Source: UPXZ01 sp964498765 (GTDB taxonomy: Bacteria > Bacteroidota > Bacteroidia > Bacteroidales > Paludibacteraceae). From it: 21,670 nt of DNA. The stretch lies in NCBI GenBank assembly GCA_964498765.1, contig CAZCIU010000047.1, positions 1 to 21,670 on the forward strand, in the 5' to 3' direction. Position numbers and translations under genes: made by a program. Positions 1-7,204 of this stretch are shown piece by piece; position 1 is the first letter of the stretch, and the number at the start of each line of letters is the position of its first letter. Below the pieces are notes generated by a model. That model searched no databases, had not been told where the DNA came from, and worked only from the letters and a program-made list of their open reading frames with translations.

Positions 1-594
1 TATTTCTTTCGCCCCTTTCGAGATAATCTCTTCCGCCATTTTTACCGTTTCGGCTATCGTGCCGCTTCGGCTGTGTCCGCGTGCCAGCGGAATGGTGCAA
101 AAGGTGCAGTAGTAATCGCATCCGTCTTGAATTTTCAGGAAATAGCGCGTGCGGTCGTCGTGCGAGATGGAAGGCTTGAATTCTTTTACTTTCAGGATAT
201 TGCCCCGGCTGATTTTAGAATTGTCCAGTTCGTCCCATTTTTTCAGATAACTCAGAATGTCAAATTTCTCGTTCGCACCCAGCACTAAATCCACGCCGTC
301 GATAGCCGCGATTTCATCCGGTTTCAGCTGAGCGTAGCAACCCGTTACAATCATTTTCGCGTTCGGGTGCATACGGTTCAGGCGGCTGATGGCTTGCCTG
401 CATTTGTGGTCGGCGGTATCCGTTACCGAGCAGGTGTTGATAATGCACACATCGGCTTCTTCACCGGCACGAGCTCTTACGAAACCTTCATCCGTCAATT
501 GTTTGCCGATGGCGGACGTTTCCGCGAAGTTCAATTTGCATCCAAGCGTGTGGTAAACCACTTTTTTATTTTGAAATATCGTATTGTCAATCAT
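1..594 (-). CDS. mtaB: tRNA (N6-threonylcarbamoyladenosine(37)-C2)-methylthiotransferase MtaB, N-terminal 198 residues (cut by window edge)
   Basis: MtaB is a radical-SAM methylthiotransferase that adds a methylthio group to t6A at position 37 of ANN-decoding tRNAs, using two [4Fe-4S] clusters. Reading the minus strand from ATG at 594, the N-terminal UPF0004 domain carries its three cluster cysteines: Cys19 in HTLGCKLNFAET, Cys55 in NTCSVTDTAD and Cys86 in VTGCYAQ. The radical-SAM CxxxCxxC motif follows as CDYYCTFC, residues 159-166. The GCKLNFAET form is typical of MtaB rather than MiaB. The remaining radical-SAM barrel and the TRAM domain lie beyond position 1. A TAACTTTG box at 641-648 could drive it, giving a leader of about 40 nt. 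It is transcribed divergently from the secreted nuclease. The family call is secure; the MtaB-versus-MiaB choice rests on the N-terminal motif. Confidence 0.93.
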   Translation of the reverse strand, partial: MIDNTIFQNKKVVYHTLGCKLNFAETSAIGKQLTDEGFVRARAGEEADVCIINTCSVTDTADHKCRQAISRLNRMHPNAKMIVTGCYAQLKPDEIAAIDGVDLVLGANEKFDILSYLKKWDELDNSKISRGNILKVKEFKPSISHDDRTRYFLKIQDGCDYYCTFCTIPLARGHSRSGTIAETVKMAEEIISKGAKEI

Positions 595-640
595 TGTTTT
601 ATTGGATTTTGGAAGAAAGTATTTTCCAAAAAATTGTTTG

Positions 641-648
641 CAAAGTTA
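641..648 (-). promoter_or_regulatory. -7 promoter box (TAACTTTG) for mtaB
   Basis: On the minus strand the sequence reads TAACTTTG, an exact match to the Bacteroidota -7 consensus TAnnTTTG, 46 bp upstream of the mtaB ATG. No convincing TTG -33 box is seen at 19-21 bp, so only the -7 element is claimed. Confidence 0.5.
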
Positions 649-697
649 CAAAAAAACTGAACCTCTTGAAAATGAATTATAATCCATTCATTTTATT

Positions 698-705
698 TAT
701 CTTTG
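698..705 (+). promoter_or_regulatory. -7 promoter box (TATCTTTG) for the nuclease/U32 pair
   Basis: TATCTTTG matches TAnnTTTG and lies 24 bp upstream of the ATG at 730, predicting a short leader of about 18 nt. It sits back to back with the mtaB box at 641-648, so this is a divergent promoter region. No clear -33 element is seen. Confidence 0.5.
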
Positions 706-729
706 CAAGCACTATTTTAAGCATTGAAA

Positions 730-2664
730 ATGAAAAATATTTTACTGATACTGTCTCTTTTTATCATTACTACGGCAGCCGCTCAATCGACTTCCATCGC
801 CATTTCGCAAATCCAGGGAAGTGGAAATCAAAGTCCTTACAATAATCAGACTGTTACAACTCAAGGAATTGTAACGGCAAAATTTATCGGTTCGGGAATG
901 ATTAACGGTTTTTTCTTGCAGGATAAAATCGGCGACAATAATCCAAACACGTCGGATGGGATTTTTGTTTACCTCACCGATGCCAGTCAAGTGTCGGTGG
1001 GCGATGATGTCCTTTTGACCGGGCGAGTTACAGAATACAACGGCAGAACGCAAATTCAGGCCGACAATATTTCTATTCGTGCTAAAAACGTGCAAGTGGA
1101 ACCTGCAAAGCTTAGTTTTGAGGCGTTGACGAATAATTGGGAAAAATATGAAGGAATGTTGGTGGAAGTTCAGCAGGTGCTTTGGGTGAATAATAATTAT
1201 AACCTGGAGCGATACGGCGAACTGGAACTGGGTGCTGAAAGACGTCAAATCCCTACAAATCTTACGTTTCCCGGTTCGGCGGAATACATAGCTTTGGTTA
1301 ATAAAAATGCCATAGCACCGATTTATCTGGACGATGCTTTTACTGTAAGTTATAAATCACCGCTTGTATTTGGCGATGAAAATGGAACACGAAGAACCGG
1401 AGAGAAAATAGAAAGATTGCTGGCTGTGGTGGATTATTACAATTCAAAATACGTGCTTTATCCGGCAGCAGAAGTTAAATTCTTTGGAAATCCGAGAGAG
1501 AGAACGCACGCCGATATTGGAAATTATAATTTGAAAGTGGCGGGATTTAATCTGGAGTATTACCTGACTTCGCCCAATTCGTCGAGTATGGGGCCGAGTA
1601 CACCGCTGGAGCTGGAGCGGCAGCACGCTAAAATTCTGGATGCAATGCTGGCGATTGATGCGGATATTTACGGAGTGGTGGAAATAGAGCAAGGACAAAA
1701 AGCACTTACCAAGCTAACTAATGCAATGAATGCGGCAACCGGTTCATCTCGATACACTTTTATAAACGATGGTACGAGCGTGAACGGAACCTACACGAAA
1801 GTGGCTTACATCTATCGTTCGGATAAAGTTGCACCGCACAATAGTTTGCGGAATATCAATAATCCAAGTCCTGCAAATAGGAAGAAACTGCAAGCTTTTA
1901 CGCTTAAATCCAACGGCGAGCGATTTATTTTCAGTCTAAATCATTTTAAAGCCAAAAGCGGATGTAATACTGCTTCTGGGAATGATGCCGACCAAGGCGA
2001 CGGACAAAGTTGCTTTAATGCTACTCGTGTGAATGAAGCGAAAGCAGTTATTTCTACAATAAACACCAACAAAGCTTTCTACGGCGATGAAGATGCTTTG
2101 GTGATGGGCGATTTGAATGCATACGCCAAGGAAGATCCCATTCAGGAATTTGTGGACGCGGGCTATGTGGATTTGTTGCAGCAATTTCACGCGGATAGTG
2201 CATACAGCTACGTGTATCGTGCCGAGGCGGGTTATCTGGACCACGCTTTGGCCAATGAAAGTATGGCGCGCCAAATCACCGGTGTGACGGCCTTTCACAT
2301 CAATGCCGACGAACTGACTTCGTATGGTTACGACGGTTCAAAGTACAAGCCGGATATGTTTCGCAGTTCAGACCACGACCCGATAGTGGTGGGAATTTCT
2401 CTGGGAAATACCGTTAACAATTTACCCTTCGATGAGCGAGTAAAAATTTTCCCAACAGCAAGTTCAGGTATATTTAATGTAACGAACGCCGACGGTGCTT
2501 ACATCCAGATTTATTCGCTGAATGGAATTAAATTATTCGAACAATCCGTTCATTCCGATGATTTCAGATTGGATGTAAAAGCCTTGGGACTAATTCCCGG
2601 AGCGTATATCGTCCGTTTATTGGGCGAAAGCCGGATAGCTCGCCGGATTGTTTTTGTGAAATAA
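730..2664 (+). CDS. T9SS-secreted endonuclease/exonuclease/phosphatase-family nuclease
   Basis: This is a predicted extracellular metal-dependent nuclease. I chose ATG 730 because it gives a clean signal peptide (MKNILLILSLFIITTAAAQ) and sits close to the -7 box; an in-frame TTG lies 6 bp earlier. Residues about 20-255 form an OB-fold-like N-terminal region with an FFLQD strand, as in ExeM/NucH-type extracellular nucleases. Residues about 267-558 are the EEP catalytic domain with all key blocks: GFN (Asn274), VVEIE (Glu318), NHFK (His405), GDLNAY (Asp461, Asn463), YLDH (His505) and SSDHDP (Asp548, His549). The last 75 or so residues form a type A T9SS sorting domain (VKIFPTASSG, IYSLNG, PGAYIVRL). 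Likely roles are use of external DNA for phosphate or nucleosides, or loosening of DNA-rich biofilm. It is followed 9 bp later by the U32 gene. The substrate is inferred from the family. Confidence 0.88.
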   Translation: MKNILLILSLFIITTAAAQSTSIAISQIQGSGNQSPYNNQTVTTQGIVTAKFIGSGMINGFFLQDKIGDNNPNTSDGIFVYLTDASQVSVGDDVLLTGRVTEYNGRTQIQADNISIRAKNVQVEPAKLSFEALTNNWEKYEGMLVEVQQVLWVNNNYNLERYGELELGAERRQIPTNLTFPGSAEYIALVNKNAIAPIYLDDAFTVSYKSPLVFGDENGTRRTGEKIERLLAVVDYYNSKYVLYPAAEVKFFGNPRERTHADIGNYNLKVAGFNLEYYLTSPNSSSMGPSTPLELERQHAKILDAMLAIDADIYGVVEIEQGQKALTKLTNAMNAATGSSRYTFINDGTSVNGTYTKVAYIYRSDKVAPHNSLRNINNPSPANRKKLQAFTLKSNGERFIFSLNHFKAKSGCNTASGNDADQGDGQSCFNATRVNEAKAVISTINTNKAFYGDEDALVMGDLNAYAKEDPIQEFVDAGYVDLLQQFHADSAYSYVYRAEAGYLDHALANESMARQITGVTAFHINADELTSYGYDGSKYKPDMFRSSDHDPIVVGISLGNTVNNLPFDERVKIFPTASSGIFNVTNADGAYIQIYSLNGIKLFEQSVHSDDFRLDVKALGLIPGAYIVRLLGESRIARRIVFVK

Positions 2665-2673
2665 AGCCTCGTG

Positions 2674-4497
2674 ATGACAAACAAACGTAAAATAGAACTT
2701 CTCTCACCCGCCAAGAACCTGGAATGTGGCCTTGCAGCCATCAATCATGGTTCTGATGCGGTGTATATTGGTGCGCCGATGTTTAGCGCGCGTGCCGCTG
2801 CCGGAAATTCCCTCGCGGATATTGCGGAGCTGGTTAATTACGCGCATCGCTACCGTGCCAAAGTACTTGTGGCACTCAATACCATTCTTACCGACGCCCA
2901 GTTGCCCGAGGCACAAAGGCTGATTACGCAACTCTACGAGCTGGGTGCGGATGCTTTGATAGTGCAGGATATGGGAATTTTGCAACTCGACATTCCCCCC
3001 ATAGAATTACACGCAAGCACGCAGACAGACAACCGCACGGTGGAGAAAGTCCGGTTTCTGCAAGACGTGGGATTTTCCAGAGTGGTGCTTGCAAGGGAAC
3101 TGACGCTCAATCAAATTCGTGAAATTCACGCACAAACCGACGTGGAGCTGGAGTGCTTTATACACGGCGCTCTCTGTGTAAGCTACAGCGGGCAGTGCTA
3201 CATCAGTCAGGCAATGACCGGACGCAGTGCCAACCACGGCGAATGTGCACAGTTTTGCAGGCTGCCGTACCAGTTGATGGACAGCCGGGGCGAAGTCTTG
3301 GTGAAAAACAAACATTTACTTTCGCTAAAAGACCTGGACCTGTCCGAACACCTCACGGAGCTGGTGGATGCGGGCGTTAGTTCTTTCAAAATAGAAGGAA
3401 GGCTGAAAGATGCCGATTATGTGAAAAATATCACGGCATTTTACCGAAAAAAATTGGACGCCATACTCGAAAATAGAACCGACGTGGAAGCCGCCTCGCT
3501 GGGTATGACGCGGTTTTTCTTTGAACCCAATCCCGAAAAATCTTTCCGACGCAGCTCAACGGATTATTTTCTACACGGACGAAAAACGGAGCAATCCAAA
3601 CTCGATACCCCCAAATCCTTGGGCGAAGAAATAGGGCGTGTGAAGTACATCGGCAGGAATTTTATAGAAATTCTGAGCCGGAAAGAAATTCACAACGGCG
3701 ACGGACTTTGCTTCATTGCCGGCGACGAAAAGCTCAGCGGATTTCGGGTGAATAGGGTAGAGGGTGCGAAAATTTATCCCGCCGAGATGCCCGAAATTTC
3801 AACCGCTACATTCCTTTACCGCAATCAAGACCACGAATTTGATAAAATCCTGAGCGGGAAAACGGCCGAACGAAAAATCGGCGTCCACATGACCTTTACT
3901 GAAACGGCCGACGGCTTTTCCCTCGAGATAAAAGACCCGGAGAGTGTGGCGGCAAAGCTGGAATTTCCGGCAGAAAAAGTCCCCGCCAACAATGCCGAGC
4001 GTGCCAATCAGACCCTCGAAAATCAGCTCGCGAAACTTGGGAATACCATCTACGAAGTCGATAAACTCAGTATCCGGACGTCGTCGGCGTGGTTCATTCC
4101 GGCATCGCAGCTCAACGAATGGCGGCGACAAACGGTGGATCTGTTGGATGAAATTCGAGCCGCGGCCTATCAAACCCGTAAACGAAAAGCGAGAAAGGAA
4201 AATGTAGCATTCCCTGCCAAAAAACTCAGCTATCTCGGCAATGTAAGCAATCAGAAAGCAAAGCAATTTTACGAACTTTTGGGCGTGGAAGAAGTGCTGC
4301 CCGGTTTTGAAGTGAAGGCAGAAGAAGGCGTACCGCTGATGTACTGTAAGTATTGCATCAAGCACGCCCTTGGCTGGTGTCCCAAAGAAGGCTACAAAGC
4401 CACGTTCAAAGAGCCGCTCTATCTGCAGCACAAAGACCAGAAATTCCGATTGGAATTTGATTGTCGGAAGTGCGAAATGAATGTGCTGAAAGGGTAA
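2674..4497 (+). CDS. rlhA: RlhA-like U32 family protein (23S rRNA C2501 hydroxylation)
   Basis: The N-terminal half closely resembles E. coli RlhA (YdcP), needed for 5-hydroxycytidine at 23S rRNA position 2501. Shared blocks include HGSDAVYIGAP, ALIVQDMGIL, PPIELHASTQ, SRVVLAREL, FIHGALCVSYSGQCYIS, the cysteines of GECAQFCRLPY, and SFKIEGRLKDADYVKNIT. These cysteines resemble the Fe-S ligands of related U32 proteins such as UbiU/UbiV. The middle part fits the collagenase-like DUF3656 region. The C-terminal 55 residues hold a second cysteine set (CKYC, a lone Cys, then CRKC) suggesting a metal site. Length of 607 residues is near the E. coli protein (about 650). The start is GTG 2671 followed by ATG 2674; I prefer ATG. 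It is probably co-transcribed with the upstream nuclease. Databases often label the family 'peptidase U32', but rRNA modification is better supported for this subgroup. Confidence 0.87.
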   Translation: MTNKRKIELLSPAKNLECGLAAINHGSDAVYIGAPMFSARAAAGNSLADIAELVNYAHRYRAKVLVALNTILTDAQLPEAQRLITQLYELGADALIVQDMGILQLDIPPIELHASTQTDNRTVEKVRFLQDVGFSRVVLARELTLNQIREIHAQTDVELECFIHGALCVSYSGQCYISQAMTGRSANHGECAQFCRLPYQLMDSRGEVLVKNKHLLSLKDLDLSEHLTELVDAGVSSFKIEGRLKDADYVKNITAFYRKKLDAILENRTDVEAASLGMTRFFFEPNPEKSFRRSSTDYFLHGRKTEQSKLDTPKSLGEEIGRVKYIGRNFIEILSRKEIHNGDGLCFIAGDEKLSGFRVNRVEGAKIYPAEMPEISTATFLYRNQDHEFDKILSGKTAERKIGVHMTFTETADGFSLEIKDPESVAAKLEFPAEKVPANNAERANQTLENQLAKLGNTIYEVDKLSIRTSSAWFIPASQLNEWRRQTVDLLDEIRAAAYQTRKRKARKENVAFPAKKLSYLGNVSNQKAKQFYELLGVEEVLPGFEVKAEEGVPLMYCKYCIKHALGWCPKEGYKATFKEPLYLQHKDQKFRLEFDCRKCEMNVLKG

Positions 4498-4513
4498 ATG
4501 TAAAAGCATAAAA

Positions 4514-4543
4514 AATCCCTGAACTGTATGCAGTTCAGGGATT
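4514..4543 (-). terminator. Rho-independent terminator of recA (possibly bidirectional)
   Basis: This is a perfect 13-bp stem (AATCCCTGAACTG and its complement) with a 4-nt loop, 22 bp past the recA stop. On the minus strand it runs straight into a T tract (TTTTTT). On the plus strand the stem is followed by the A/T-rich AATAATAAATTTT, so it may also stop the U32 transcript. Confidence 0.85.
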
Positions 4544-4564
4544 AATAATAAATTTTATTCAGAA

Positions 4565-5584
4565 TTAAGCTTCTTTCATTGCTTCCATGATTTTGGTTTT
4601 CAGCTCATCCGCCAAATCCGGATTTTCTTTCAACAGGTTTTTCACGGCATCACGTCCCTGAGCCAGTTTGCTGTCGCCGTAGCTAAACCACGAACCGCTC
4701 TTTTTCACCACGCCGTATTCCACGCCCATATCTACAATTTCACCAATTTTTGAAATTCCTTCGCCAAACATTATGTCAAATTCAGCCTTGCGGAAAGGAG
4801 GAGCAACCTTATTTTTCACCACTTTCACTCGCGTTTGGTTCCCTTTTACATCCTCACCGTCTTTGATTTGAGATACACGGCGAATATCCAGACGAACAGA
4901 AGCGTAGAATTTCAATGCATTACCGCCGGTTGTTGTTTCCGGATTGCCGAACATAATACCGATTTTCTCACGAAGCTGGTTGATAAAGATGCAAGTTGTG
5001 TTGGTCTTGCTGATGTTTGAAGTCAGCTTACGCAATGCCTGCGACATCAATCTTGCCTGAACGCCCACGTTAGAATCGCCCATATCACCTTCAATTTCTT
5101 TTTTCGGCGTAAGTGCAGCCACCGAGTCAATCACGATGATGTCCACCGCAGCAGAGCGAATCAGCTGGTCGGCAATCTCGAGTGCTTGCTCGCCGTTGTC
5201 CGGTTGTGAAATAAGTAATTCGTCAGTATTTACACCCAGTTTCTCTGCATAAAAACGGTCAAATGCGTGCTCTGCATCAATAAATGCTGCGATTCCGCCT
5301 GCTTTTTGTGCTTCGGCAATCGCGTGAATTGCCAAAGTAGTTTTCCCGGAAGATTCCGGTCCGTAAATCTCAATCACGCGACCTCTTGGATATCCACCAA
5401 CACCTAAAGCAATGTCCAGCCCAAGTGAACCGGTAGGAATAACTGAAATTTCTTCTACCTTGCTGTCGCCCATGCGCATAATCGCACCTTTACCGTAGTC
5501 TTTATCTATTTTGTCCATTGCAAGCTGCAATGCTTTGAGTTTTTCTGAAAGAACTCCCGGATTTTCATCTGTTTTTTTAGCCAT
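4565..5584 (-). CDS. recA: Recombinase RecA
   Basis: RecA is the ATP-dependent strand-exchange protein for homologous recombination and for co-protease activation of the SOS response. The 339-residue protein has the family's usual length. Walker A is GPESSGKT at residues 75-82, followed by FIDAEHAFD. Walker B is IIVIDSVAALTPKKEI, loop L1 is EGDMGDSNVGVQARLMSQALRK in part, and loop L2 is FGNPETTTGGNALKF. FINQLREKIG is intact. The C-terminal tail ends acidic and short (KTKIMEAMKEA). The ATG at 5584 is the family start (MAKK). It is monocistronic here: a -7 box lies at 5667-5674, a terminator at 4514-4543, and the leader is about 75 nt. I see no obvious LexA-type operator in that leader, but cannot exclude a lineage-specific one. 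Confidence 0.99.
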   Translation of the reverse strand: MAKKTDENPGVLSEKLKALQLAMDKIDKDYGKGAIMRMGDSKVEEISVIPTGSLGLDIALGVGGYPRGRVIEIYGPESSGKTTLAIHAIAEAQKAGGIAAFIDAEHAFDRFYAEKLGVNTDELLISQPDNGEQALEIADQLIRSAAVDIIVIDSVAALTPKKEIEGDMGDSNVGVQARLMSQALRKLTSNISKTNTTCIFINQLREKIGIMFGNPETTTGGNALKFYASVRLDIRRVSQIKDGEDVKGNQTRVKVVKNKVAPPFRKAEFDIMFGEGISKIGEIVDMGVEYGVVKKSGSWFSYGDSKLAQGRDAVKNLLKENPDLADELKTKIMEAMKEA

Positions 5585-5666
5585 CTTATTTATCTATTTT
5601 TATTTGTTTTTCAATTCGTTGTAAATCAGATATAAGCTATATATCTCGAAATTTTTGAACGTTTTA

Positions 5667-5674
5667 CAAAGATA
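5667..5674 (-). promoter_or_regulatory. -7 promoter box (TATCTTTG) for recA
   Basis: On the minus strand TATCTTTG matches TAnnTTTG, 82 bp upstream of the recA ATG. The surroundings are very A/T-rich. No TTG box is seen at 19-21 bp, so this is the -7 element only. Confidence 0.5.
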
Positions 5675-5741
5675 GAAATTTTTTTCAAATATTAAATTGA
5701 TGTGTTTATAAGTAAAATCAAAATAAGTTTAACAAACAAAA

Positions 5742-5773
5742 AACAAGCCTTGGAAATTATTCAAAGGCTTGTT
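5742..5773 (-). terminator. Rho-independent terminator closing the glycan locus
   Basis: A 10-bp inverted repeat (AACAAGCCTT / AAGGCTTGTT) with a 12-nt loop begins about 20 bp after the sulfatase stop. On the minus strand it is followed by TTTTTTG and more T-rich sequence. It marks the 3' end of the three-gene minus-strand block and separates it from recA. Confidence 0.82.
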
Positions 5774-5792
5774 CGTAAAGTTTATTTTTAAC

Positions 5793-7184
5793 TTAGAAAT
5801 TAAATTGTGACAGCGGAGAAACTGTTCTTGCACTGCTCATAATTTGTTTTAATTCCTCCAGTTTTGTAGGATTTTTGGCGGCAAGATTATTTGTTTCGCC
5901 TAAATCTTCGTCCAGATTATACAATTCATACACCGGATTTGCAGAGCTTGCGCTAAATTTTATCAATTTCCAAGGTCCTTGACGCAAAGCAATAAGATTG
6001 GCTTCTTTAAATTCCCAATACATATATTCGTGTGTAGCTTGAGTGCCGGAATTAGTCAAAGTTGGAAGTATCGAAATGCCGTCAGTTTCCTGCGTCCAGC
6101 TACTTTGAATACCGAGAATTTCGGTAAAAGTTGGCATCATATCCCAAAATGCAGAAATGTGATGCGAAGTAGTGTTTGCAGGTACTTTTCCTTTCCACTG
6201 CACGATAAACGGCACGCGAACTCCTCCTTCATAAAGCGAGCGTTTTGTTCCTTTCAGTCGTTTTTCGGTGTTAAAGAAATTCGGATCTGCGCCGCCTTCG
6301 GTATGCGGTCCATTGTCACTTGTAAAAATAAAAATGGTATTATCTAAAATGCCTTGTGCTTCCAATTCTGCCATAATTTGCCCAACATAAGTATCAATTC
6401 GGGTAATCATTCCGGCGAGTTGCGCACGTGGTTTTTCGGCCATTGTATAGTGCGAAGTAGGCGAGCCCCAAGTCGTTTCAGGATATTTGTCCACATATCG
6501 CTGATAAATACTGTCGTTTGGCTGCTCAAGTGAAGCATGCGGAAGCACGTATGAGAAATAACCGAAAAATGGTTTGTCCTTATTGTCGCGGATAAATTTC
6601 AAAGCTTGCTGATGAATTAAATCCTGAGCGTAAGTTTTTCCATCCAGACTTTCTTTTGTTGCATTATTCCAAAGATAAGTTGGATAGTAGTTATGCGCGT
6701 GCACTTGATTGTTGTAGCCGTAAAAAGTGTCAAAACCAACATCGTTTGGTTCTGTAATGGAACCTTCGTAGCCTAATCCCCATTTTCCAAAAATTCCGGT
6801 AGAATATCCCACCGATTTGAACATTTGTGGCAATATTTTCACATTCGGATCCAGCGGAAGCTGTCCGGTAGCGTATTCTATATGACCTCTCACGTGCGTG
6901 TGTCCGGTGTGTTGTCCGGTCATCAGCGTAGCTCGCGAAGGTGCACTCACCGTAGAACCGGAATAATGCTGTGTAAACGACATTCCGTTGGCAGCCAATT
7001 TCGATAAATTAGGTGTAGAAATATGCTGATTTCCGTATGCTTCAATGTCAGAAAAACCTAAATCGTCGCACAAAAAATAAATCACATTCGGTGTATTTGC
7101 AGATTGTCCCACAACCGGAGCTGCAAATGCAGAAAGCAAAATTCCACCTGAAAGATAGGGTATATATTTAGTTGTCTTTTTCAT
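5793..7184 (-). CDS. Secreted serine-type sulfatase (arylsulfatase-like, family S1)
   Basis: This is an alkaline-phosphatase-superfamily sulfatase that hydrolyses sulfate esters, probably from a glycan. Residues 1 to about 28 form a signal peptide. The metal-binding start of the fold is CDDLGFSD (Asp40, Asp41). The active-site signature is SAPSRATLMTG, with Ser80 as the residue converted to formylglycine, so this is the serine type that needs an anaerobic sulfatase-maturating radical-SAM enzyme. Downstream blocks GIFGKWGLG, LPHASLE, TSDNGPH and KGTKRSLYEGGVRVPF complete the site. Length (463 residues) is normal and the ending QFNF shows no T9SS sorting domain, suggesting a periplasmic enzyme. 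The gene follows the lectin-like gene by 20 bp and is probably last in the operon. The substrate is not decidable; pairing with GH89 suggests a sulfated GlcNAc-containing glycan. Confidence 0.9.
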   Translation of the reverse strand: MKKTTKYIPYLSGGILLSAFAAPVVGQSANTPNVIYFLCDDLGFSDIEAYGNQHISTPNLSKLAANGMSFTQHYSGSTVSAPSRATLMTGQHTGHTHVRGHIEYATGQLPLDPNVKILPQMFKSVGYSTGIFGKWGLGYEGSITEPNDVGFDTFYGYNNQVHAHNYYPTYLWNNATKESLDGKTYAQDLIHQQALKFIRDNKDKPFFGYFSYVLPHASLEQPNDSIYQRYVDKYPETTWGSPTSHYTMAEKPRAQLAGMITRIDTYVGQIMAELEAQGILDNTIFIFTSDNGPHTEGGADPNFFNTEKRLKGTKRSLYEGGVRVPFIVQWKGKVPANTTSHHISAFWDMMPTFTEILGIQSSWTQETDGISILPTLTNSGTQATHEYMYWEFKEANLIALRQGPWKLIKFSASSANPVYELYNLDEDLGETNNLAAKNPTKLEELKQIMSSARTVSPLSQFNF

Positions 7185-7204
7185 TTTTTAGTAGAATAAT
7201 TGGA

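Noticed and set aside
367..845. Two plus-strand open frames opposite mtaB and overlapping the nuclease signal peptide
   Set aside because: They are antisense or out of frame to genes with clear motifs and include the divergent promoter region.
742..1248. 168-codon open frame on the minus strand inside the nuclease gene
   Set aside because: Antisense to a well-supported gene with intact catalytic motifs; its product is low-complexity and shows no recognisable domain or start context.
3799..4509. 236-codon open frame on the minus strand inside the U32 gene
   Set aside because: Antisense shadow of a gene with strong family motifs; the product is Phe/Arg-rich and unrecognisable.
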